From Prosapia bicincta (lineage: Eukaryota; Arthropoda; Insecta; Hemiptera; Cercopidae): a stretch of DNA of 64,000 nt. The DNA lies in NCBI GenBank assembly GCA_036971475.1, contig JBAIZL010000003.1, positions 48,501,342-48,565,341 on the forward strand, read 5' to 3'. Each line of letters begins with the position of its first letter. The first letter of the stretch is position 1. A program made the position numbers and the translations under genes. Below are positions 56,211 through 64,000 of the stretch, piece by piece. Below the pieces are notes generated by a model. That model was not told the origin of the DNA and searched no databases. It was given only the letters and a program-made list of their open reading frames with translations.

Positions 56211-59200
56211 ATGGCTGACCCTCGAGCAATGATCCTGCAAATCAACTTGCATCACAGTAAAAGCGCCTCGGTGGTCCTAACCAGGTGCTTAAATGTGAGG
56301 CACACATTACCAACACTTGCACTAGTGCAAGAACCGTGGCTGGTCAGGAACCGTATAAGGGGTCTGATTGCAGCTGGTGGCACCTACGCAAGTGGGGAAC
56401 ATGAGGGGCACAGAGCATGTGTGATAGTCAGAGGACTAGAAGCCACGCTGATTCAAGAATTCTCAACTAAAGACCTTGCGGTGGTTAGAATTCGAGGTAA
56501 GAGCGAGGTAAGTGGGAGCAGGGAGTTCATCGTGGCCTCCACCTACTGCGCCCACAATAGAGAATCGCCCCCTGCAGAATTACGTAAGTTAGTTCGGTAC
56601 TGCAGGGAGAGGAATATAGGAATGTTAGTGGGCTGTGATGCCAATGCTCATAATGAGGTGTGGGGCAGCACAGACACAAATGAGAGAGGTGAGGAGCTCC
56701 TAGTCTTCTTGATTGAAGAAAACCTTGTGGTTTTAAACACAGGTGCCGAGCCAACATTTGTCACTTCAAACAGAAGGGAGGTTCTAGATATCACCTTCTG
56801 TAATAGACAAATGGTAAGGTGGGTGCATGACTGGCAGGTTTCGGATGAGCCCTCCATGTCTGATCACCGGATCATCACTGCTACAATGAGGGGAGTGATT
56901 CCCCATGTGGTGTGGTTTAGGAACCCGAGAAGGACAAACTGGGAAGGTTTTAAGTCCTCGGTGAGGAGGCGGATGTCTGACTTCCGTGGTAAATATGGTA
57001 CATCAATCGAACTGGAAAATACTGAGGCCTACATCAGGACTGCAATTTCCACGTCGTTTGAGGAAAATTGCCCTCTCTCGCGGATAAACACTGGGCGTGG
57101 TAAGCTTAAGTGGAACAGCGAGTTAGAGGCAAGACGGAAAGAGACTAGAAGGCTCTTTAATAGGCAAAGAAGAAGAAAACGGCGGAGACCTGGCAGGCAT
57201 ATAAATACAGCCAGGGTGTCTACAAAAATCTTATTAAAGAGGTTACACGTGCTTCTTGGGAAAAGTGGTGCGAAAGAGACAAGAACACTTAGTGACACTG
57301 CTAGACTGTTTAAGGTGTTAGCAGGTGGACCGAGAAGAGAGCTTAAGTTTGTCAAGAAGACTGATGGTAGCTTTACTGACACCCCGGAGGAAACTCTGCT
57401 TATGAGGAACAGTTTTCCTGATATAAGACTGGTAGGGGACGGTGCTCAAAACCTCCGACATACTGGGCTAAGGGCAGACTGGAATATTGCTGGGCAGGTG
57501 ATCTCAGCGCAAAAGGTGAGAGAGGCGATTCTGTCTTTTGAGCCTTTTAAAGCACCTGGATTAGACAACATTACTCCAGCACTACTACAAAATTGCTTGG
57601 AGGAAATAATAGGGCCACTGACAGGATTACTCAGAGGCTGTGTTGCCTTGGGTTACACGACTGGGCAGTGGCTCAAAACGAAGGTTATCTGTATCCCCAA
57701 ACCGGGGAGGAAAGGTTACACAGAGGTAAAGGACTTCAGACCTATCAGCCTCACATCTATCGGTAGGTCAGTGGAGACTGCGCTGTTGTCGGTCGTAGAC
57801 TTTATTAAGGGACAGATCAACAACAAGGGAATATGTAATGGGGCTTTTCTTGATGTGGAGGGGGCTTTTAATAGTACCTCTAGACTGGCCATTAAGAGAG
57901 CAGCTATGGATCATGGGATTTCGGATGGAATTATAAATTGGATTATGAGTTCCTTGGAAAACCGGATAAGCACTGCATCCTGGATGGGGTGCACGATAAA
58001 TGGGATGGTCTCGGAGGGCTGCCCGCAGGGTGGAGTGTTATCCCCTTTGCTGTGGAGCCTTGTCGTGGACGGCCTACTAAGGGCACTCAGTGGAATGGGT
58101 GTCAAGGTGGTAGGATATGCGGATGACATAGCTAACCTTGTTAGGGGACCAATTGAAGAGGTCCTCAAAGACCTGCTTCAAGAGGCACTCAAGGTAACAG
58201 AAGCATGGTGCAGGGAGAATGCACTATACATTCCAGGAGAGACATCTGTGGCACTCATCTTCACTAGGCGATATAAAACTAAATCGCTGGAGATGATGGA
58301 AGTTGGTAATACTAAAATAAGCTACGTTGAGAGTGCTAAATATCTGGGAGTTATTCTGGATAGGAAGCTACTCTGGCGTGAGCATTTGGAGGATAAGTGC
58401 AAAAAAGCCATAGCTACGTTCTGGCAATGCAGAGGAGCAATAGGCACGAGATGGGGTTTGGGTCCACGTCAAAAGAACTGGATTTATTCCGCCATTGTGA
58501 TGCCGTGGTTGGTCTTTGCCTCTATCGTCTGGTGGGACAGGACACAGAAAGAAACAAGTAAAAGAATGCTGGACCGCGCGCCGGGGCTCTTCCTTAGAGG
58601 TATAACTGCTACAAGGAGAAGCACACCATGTGCGGCCATGAGGGTTATGTTGGGTTTTCCACCCTTGAGTCTTCAAATTAGGATGGAGGCAATGAAAACT
58701 GCATACCGGCTAAGCTGTACTGGGCAGTGGAAGACAAGTAGCAAACTTCATAAACAGCTATTTGGGGATTCACTGAAGGAGCTCTGGATAGAACCTCAGG
58801 ATAAGATACTGTCTCTTAAAAGGAAAAAAGGAAACTACAAAATTCTTATCCCTGCAAGAGAGGCATGGGCGGAGTATAGACCCAGACATGGTGAAATCTG
58901 ATTCACCGATGGGTCCAAGATGAAGGAAGGAGTGGGAGCAGGATTTAGTGGACCGAGACACCAAGACAGATTTTGTCATCGCCTGGAGGACTACAACTCT
59001 GTCTTCCAGGGGGAGGTGTTCGCGATCAAACTATGTGCTGAGGAAATAATAGGGTCTGGCAGGAGGGGCAAGACCATCTGGATTTTCTCGGACAGTCAGG
59101 CAGCTCTGAAGGCTTTAGGTAAGACTAGTACCAGCTTTAGGTTGGTGGCTGAGACTATGGCTTTTTTAGCAGAGCTGAGTAAGCATAATTCACTCAACCT

Positions 59201-59741
59201 AACCTGGATTCCATGACATTCTGGCTGGATAGGGAATGAGAGAACTGACGCCTTAGCAAAACAAGGGTGTATAACCCAAGAACCGTTGCTGAGGGCAGTG
59301 GGCATGCCGCCTGGGGGGTGGGGACGCAAGAGGATCACGGCACATATAGACAGGTTGTGCAGGGAAGAATGGAATGTAACCTTGGGGTGTAACAAATCCA
59401 AGGTACTGTGGGGTTACTCAGGAGGTGTGTGGGGCAAAGAACTACTCTCCTTAAGTAGACATCAACTCAGAGCTACTGTAGAGCTGGTTACAGGCCATGG
59501 GAATCTGAGGGGGTTCCAATACAAAATTGGAAAATCTAGGTCCCCTGTATGCAAGAGATGCGACGAGGACCAAGAGGAAAGCCCAATCCACGTACTCTGT
59601 GAGTGTCCTGCCTTGGGAGCTGCAAGGAGAAAGTGGTTTGGCTGGCAGGTATGTACACCAGAGGATATCAGAAGATCTAGCATCAGGTGGGTACTTGATT
59701 TCTGCAAAGAGGAGGTATCCACTAAGCTAGTCCTGTGGTAG
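56211..59741 (+). pseudogene. LOA-2 ORF2: endonuclease-RT-RNase H, inactivated
   Basis: Starting at ATG 56211, 13 bases after the ORF1 stop and in a different frame. The endonuclease (ILQINLHHSKSAS, QEPW, GCDANAHNEVWGS, MSDHRII) and much of the RT (FLDVEGAF, CPQGGVLSPLLW, GYADDIA, YLGVILD) are clear. There are four lesions. First, a frameshift near 57164 is restored near 57290, so the original AETWQAYKYSQG... reading is scrambled. Second, the RT lacks about 33 residues between PISLTS and RSVETALL (near 57757). Third, TGA at 58899 replaces W before FTDGS. Fourth, TGA at 59214 replaces G in WIPGHSG. After these the RNase H (FSDSQAALKAL) and CKRC...H...C tail remain readable to TAG at 59739-59741. 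Confidence 0.9.
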
Positions 59742-59837
59742 GGATGGGAAGAGAGTACAAAGGCTACAGCTAAGTGGTCTACACCGATAAGGTCCCTCCG
59801 AGTTTTAGTAATAATAAAAAATAATAACACTTTACAA

Positions 59838-60631
59838 AGAACAAGTTAAAACAATTATCACGCACAAAAAGAAGTTTCAAGTTGAAGTTAGGAACAAGAT
59901 ATATTATTAGTCAGAAACATAAGAAAACTTCACGTGGAAGTAAAAAAGACTCGGTGTTTTTTAAAAAGAACTGTCTAGTGAACTTGATGCTAATGGAAAA
60001 GTTGAAATAGGTTTATAATGGGTTTATTGGCAAAACGATAATGCCACATGCTTCACTGTGTGTAAGCTGTATGCTGCATTAAAGGTCATGTGGACACCAT
60101 TGCATGTCTAGGAAGTAATAATTCTACATGTGAATTAAAATCAACCACCATTTAAACACTCTTTATCTATGGGAATAAAGGGTTATACCAGCAAAGTTCT
60201 GATACCTCAGACAAAGACAAAAAAGTTAGATTACAAGATTAGGTTTCCTATTAATATAATAAAAAGCAATCTACAAGTAAGCGTTGTCTACAAGAAAAGA
60301 ATGGTTATCTACAAGAAGAAGTAATTTATAGGAACATGTAATATAAAAGTAATCAGGAATGCTATTTTAGTCGAGATTTTTAATACCGCAGCATTATAAA
60401 AAAATAGCAACGAACAAAAAAAGCTTGTATAATAAAAGATAGGAAACCGACGACCCTAAACGCGCGAGCCATGGGATCACTGACGTTACAACTATCAATT
60501 ATATATGAGAGGTTGAAAATAAACTGAAAAGATTACAAAAACGTCACAAGATGTAGGTTGATAATATTTACTGAAATACATGTTGGAAAATGTATATTAC
60601 CCCAATAACGCGTCACAATTTTACAATACAC
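59838..60631. other. Spacer, partly duplicating 54430-54545
   Basis: Phrases such as aagttgaagttaggaacaag and aaaacttcacgtggaagtaa align with 54450-54520, so LOA-2 inserted into a small direct duplication. No gene supported. Confidence 0.45.
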
Positions 60632-61323
60632 AGGTTCTTAGCTGTAAGGCAGTTCTCAATAGAGAATACTATTGTGCTATAAAAGTACTTATACTATAGT
60701 AGGGTGAGGAACAGCACACAGCGTTAGTTCCATTATTCTTTATTGATTTGTCTTAAAGCTCATACTTTACCCTCTTATTGTTCGTTTAGGAATTGTTACA
60801 CATTTTTAAACTAACAAATTGTTTTGTACACACTAAACAACTATCAATACTGCGAAGTCTCAAGGTCCGTTAAGTCGTCTCTTTAAATTGTGTTGCAGCC
60901 TCTAAGTGGGAACATTTTATTATCTCTGTTGTAAGTGAGGCCAAGCAGGGATCTTCCACTTTCCACGAAGGAATATCGGTTCAACTCAACACTTCGCTTT
61001 AAGCAAGACAGAAGACGATAGAAAGAAATGTTAGGCATAAATTTCCCTATTTTTTAAATAAATTCTTTGAGTTTCTTCAATGCGTTACTCAGTATTGATT
61101 ATTTTTTGGCAAAATCAAGACCGCTAGCGATAAATTGTAAGAAGAAATAAGTTTTATTAGGTGCGCTAAATGTTTTTAATAAGGAACAATTGCGATGTTA
61201 AATCAGGTTGTGTCTCAACAAAATACATCCCATAACGCTAAATCTAAAGTTAAATGAACCTATAAGAGTAAATGGGAAGCTAGAAACGTTTACTTTATAG
61301 TATAATAAATTTACCTTTCCCAT

Positions 61324-61454
61324 TCACTTGAGTCCAAGTTCTTCTATTTTCCAAGTGTAAACGTCTACAGGCGCCCCGCCATTTTCCTTTCCAGAGTAAA
61401 ACTTTAGATCCAGCTTGCGGCACGTGTAAACCTCTATTAGTTCATGCGTGAATC
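61324..61454 (-). CDS. Candidate terminal coding exon, unknown protein (copy B)
   Basis: Counterpart of 14963-15096. The acceptor region is better here (ttatttgttccag upstream, AG at gatgag). The frame THELIEVYTCRKLDLKFYSG continues to YTWKIEELGLK and TGA; relative to copy A there is one 3-base deletion and conservative substitutions. Confidence 0.35.
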
Positions 61455-61991
61455 CTCATCTGGAACAAATAATTTCATTTAGGCTAAACAACGGCGTTCC
61501 TCTAAATTTAGAGGTTATGTTTACATCGTTTTCAATGTAAATACCTATAAATATAGAAATTATCTATATGCTAAATGCATATATTTATAGCCTATGTACA
61601 GTTAGGAACTATGTGATAAAATTTAAATAGAACCTACAAACAATAATAAATAAAATAAAATCTAATAATTTTTTACAATCTTAATTCTTCACCTGGACTA
61701 CAATCCCAACTTACTGATATTTCTTAGTAATTTATAATTTATTGTCTTGTTATAAGGAAATATTTCACTCTATTTTGCGTCTTAATGCATTTCCTTAAGG
61801 AAATTAGAGTGTGTACAATAAACTATAAGCCTGATACTAGTGAATATTAATAATTTTATAATAAATATTGTAAGTTATTAGGTTGAAAGAGGAGATTTAT
61901 CAGCATCCACCTATTCAACTGAGCAGTATTTGTTAAAAACACCTAGAAAATTTAAATACAAGTATTTTCTGAAAATAGACTAACACACAAA

Positions 61992-61994
<3 letters not shown>

Positions 61995-62045
<51 letters not shown>

Positions 62046-62046
62046 A
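61995..62046. repeat. (TC)n-(AC)n microsatellite
   Basis: Shorter equivalent of 15636-15772. Confidence 0.95.
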
Positions 62047-62049
62047 ACT

Positions 62050-62910
62050 GTTGAACGTCCTTGTATGGAACCACACTGATCGTTAGAAAGAAGTTTGTTT
62101 GTTTCCGACAAGACATCGGTTGACCATCTTCTCCAGTAGTGTGCATAAGCAGCTGGTCAGAGAGAGATGGATCTGTAACTGCTGGGATTAGTTTTGTCCT
62201 TTCCTTGTTATAAAAGAGGAATTATTGTCGCTTCTAACCGTGCATCGGGAAAGTCGTGCTCTTAAAATATACGGTTGTTTTGGAGAGCTAGTTTTGCCGA
62301 CGGGGGAAGATGATGAATCTTGGAGTGTACAATATAATCCAGACCTGGAGCTGAATCTTTCGTTGACGAGAGAGCAGACTCTAGTTCGTCAAGAGAGAAA
62401 TGGATATTCAAACAAGAACCTCCAGACAATCCAACAGCTAAAGTTAGGGTTTTGTTTACGCTTGTACACCTGGAAAGCGTCTTTGTATGCAGAAAATGAA
62501 GAATATTTCGAGGCCGATAAAGTCAGCACATTGGCAATTTCCTCACAATCCGTGGTCAAAACTCGATCCGGATACCTTAATGAAATTAATGGAATCGAAA
62601 AGGAAGTGCCACGAAAGGAAGTATCGTAATATCTTCCATGTAGATGGAGCTGTTGTTCTTGTACAAGTGCCAACGTACTATGACCATTACTCTCGTTTAC
62701 ATTGCCTAAATATTCTTCGTGATTTTGCAGGGAAGATTTTATATTTTTCCAGCTTTTCACTTGTTGGAGGTCCTTTGGACTTGTTCAAAGCTTTTCTTAG
62801 TACGCGAAGGATTCATAATTCCACCACGGAACAGGTGGTCGTCGTGGTTTGGACGAAGTTTTCAGAATTGCCTTTCCGGCAGCAATCAAAAGTTTTTGTA
62901 AATGAATTAA
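62050..62910 (-). pseudogene. Decayed non-LTR reverse transcriptase (I/jockey-like), copy B
   Basis: Counterpart of 15775-16680 with better-preserved parts. On the minus strand, VLTTDCEEIANVLTLSASKY (about 62580-62520) with SSFSAYKDAF...KRKQNP is the region before the RT (EEIAN...F...SS). Upstream lie the KTSSKPRR linker and NFV-like residues. Stops and frameshifts interrupt it. The 205-codon plus-strand frame across 62487-63104 is an antisense shadow and is not conserved in copy A. Confidence 0.65.
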
Positions 62911-64000
62911 CAATTTCATCAACAGGATCCAGGTCAAGTCCAGTGGTTCTAGATCTTGTGAAAATTGTACAAATAAAAAATTGTAAACTCTTTAGTAATT
63001 TTGTAAATTTAATTTATCTCTCTTTTCTACAAAACCACAAACTTTTAATGAAATATTTATCTTTTAATGAGTCTTTTATCTACTTTACTGTAGTTAATTC
63101 GTAGTAGTACATTCATAATTCCACATAATATAACAACTCGAAAAAAATCGAAATTTTATTACAGAGTCACACATATTTATTAAATCAAGATTATATAACA
63201 AAATTACAAATATTTATATATCGTATTCATATCAGAAATTTTCACATTTGTAATCAAATAACTAACCTGAAAATCTTCTTATTCTTTCTTTGTATGTTGC
63301 CAAAACAATAACTTATTTCAATGATTTTATAATAACATTCAATTTCGTTTGCTATGGTTATTACTTTAAGGATGATTAACCCTATTCCCTATCTAAGGAT
63401 AAACCCTTAATGAGATTTCCTTCTAAAATAATATTTATGGGCTCTGGATACTAAACAAAAGGTTTGGTCAAAATTATTTTTAATTTTGTCCTATTTTTAA
63501 AGTTTCTTCTGTAATCTTAACAGTGAGTTTATTTTTCAAAACAGATTAAGCATGAAAATAATTTATTGCGAACCCTTATTTAAAGTACATATAAATTATT
63601 TCAAACATTTCATTTATGTTACCTGACATTTCTGCATGACTTTAAATTTTGTTTATTTCTAACTGGCTTTGTATATATTGGATATACAACTGATTTAACA
63701 AATGCCCTAATTCCTGTCAAACAACTAACCCTTTCATTTTTAAATTACAAGAACATAATTAGATACATATTTTCTATAACCACATTTATTTCTAAATCAA
63801 AAACCCTCTAGACATAATAATTATTTTATATAAACAAATTTCCATCAGTTCAGTTCCCTAGAAGTAGCACAATTATATATGTTAAGGTTCCCCTTGTATT
63901 CCTGACATTTTTGTAAAAAACCCTTTATTTATTTACTTCTTAATTTGCAACATTTTACAAACATTTTTACTTGTTTTAATTTGCCTACTCATTTAAAATA

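Larger units (their letters stand above)
54734..59824 (+). mobile_element. LOA-type non-LTR retrotransposon, second family (LOA-2), inactive
   Basis: 5091 bp on the plus strand, flanked by identical 13-bp direct repeats taacactttacaa at 54721-54733 and 59825-59837. It ends in a TAA/A-rich tail (agtaataataaaaaataa) and not a pure poly(A). The layout is 5' UTR (54734-55186), ORF1, ORF2 and a short 3' UTR. Proteins align with LOA-1 throughout but are only distantly similar, so this is a separate family. The perfect target duplication shows the whole insertion is retained, while ORF2 is broken in several places. Confidence 0.93.
60632..64000. repeat. Large segmental duplication, copy B (matches 14270-17736)
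   Basis: Continuous alignment with copy A to the window edge. Copy B lacks a few short segments and has a shorter microsatellite. Confidence 0.9.

Noticed and set aside
62487..63104. 205-codon plus-strand open frame
   Set aside because: It is antisense to the decayed RT in the duplicated block, and the other copy (16250-16900) has stops in this frame.
1..64000. tRNA, rRNA or other structured RNA genes
   Set aside because: By eye no A-box/B-box pair with cloverleaf potential or rRNA core was found. A covariance-model scan would be decisive.

Overview
The window looks like a piece of a large, AT-rich, repeat-laden arthropod genome, most likely an insect. The evidence is a run of pentamers matching the insect telomere motif (TTAGG)n, two complete-structure LOA-type non-LTR retrotransposons, jockey-like, Penelope-like, hAT and IS630/Tc1-mariner relics, abundant microsatellites and no dense long coding sequence. 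A hemipteran is my guess (the DDE transposase relic resembles a family I associate with aphids), but the sequence does not prove it. There are no bacterial-type genes, rRNA, tRNA or CRISPR that I could support.

Layout. 0-11 kb: two diverged exon-like tandem copies, a Penelope-like element (PLE) in a rearranged inverted configuration, AT-rich spacer, a candidate 5' exon at 6.8 kb, and a broken DDE transposase at 9.5-10.4 kb. 10.7-17.7 kb: a block whose parts reappear at 45.2-45.6, 48.4-51.6 and 60.6-64.0 kb, so an old segmental duplication is likely; it carries a decayed reverse transcriptase (RT) on the minus strand. 18-23 kb: AT-rich DNA with several exon-like segments on the minus strand, a hAT relic and a clean 251-bp hAT-type MITE with an 8-bp target duplication. 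23.8-39.4 kb: an irregular array of diverged repeat units containing hAT (ZBED5-like) relics, RNase H relics and a 125/135-bp satellite; a full-length LOA element (31861-37238, minus strand) sits inside one unit with a perfect target duplication. 39.8-46.7 kb: candidate exons of one minus-strand gene (three join in phase) plus repeats. 49.6-52.1 kb: a decayed jockey element ending in a telomere-like CCTAA array. 54.7-59.8 kb: a second LOA element of a different family, inactivated by two nonsense codons, a compensated frameshift and an RT deletion.

How it fits together: the only convincing long coding sequences are retrotransposon ORFs. Any host gene here appears as small minus-strand exons separated by kilobase introns filled with transposons. 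Exon calls rest on splice signals, open frames, phase compatibility and conservation between duplicated copies, and none is assigned a function.
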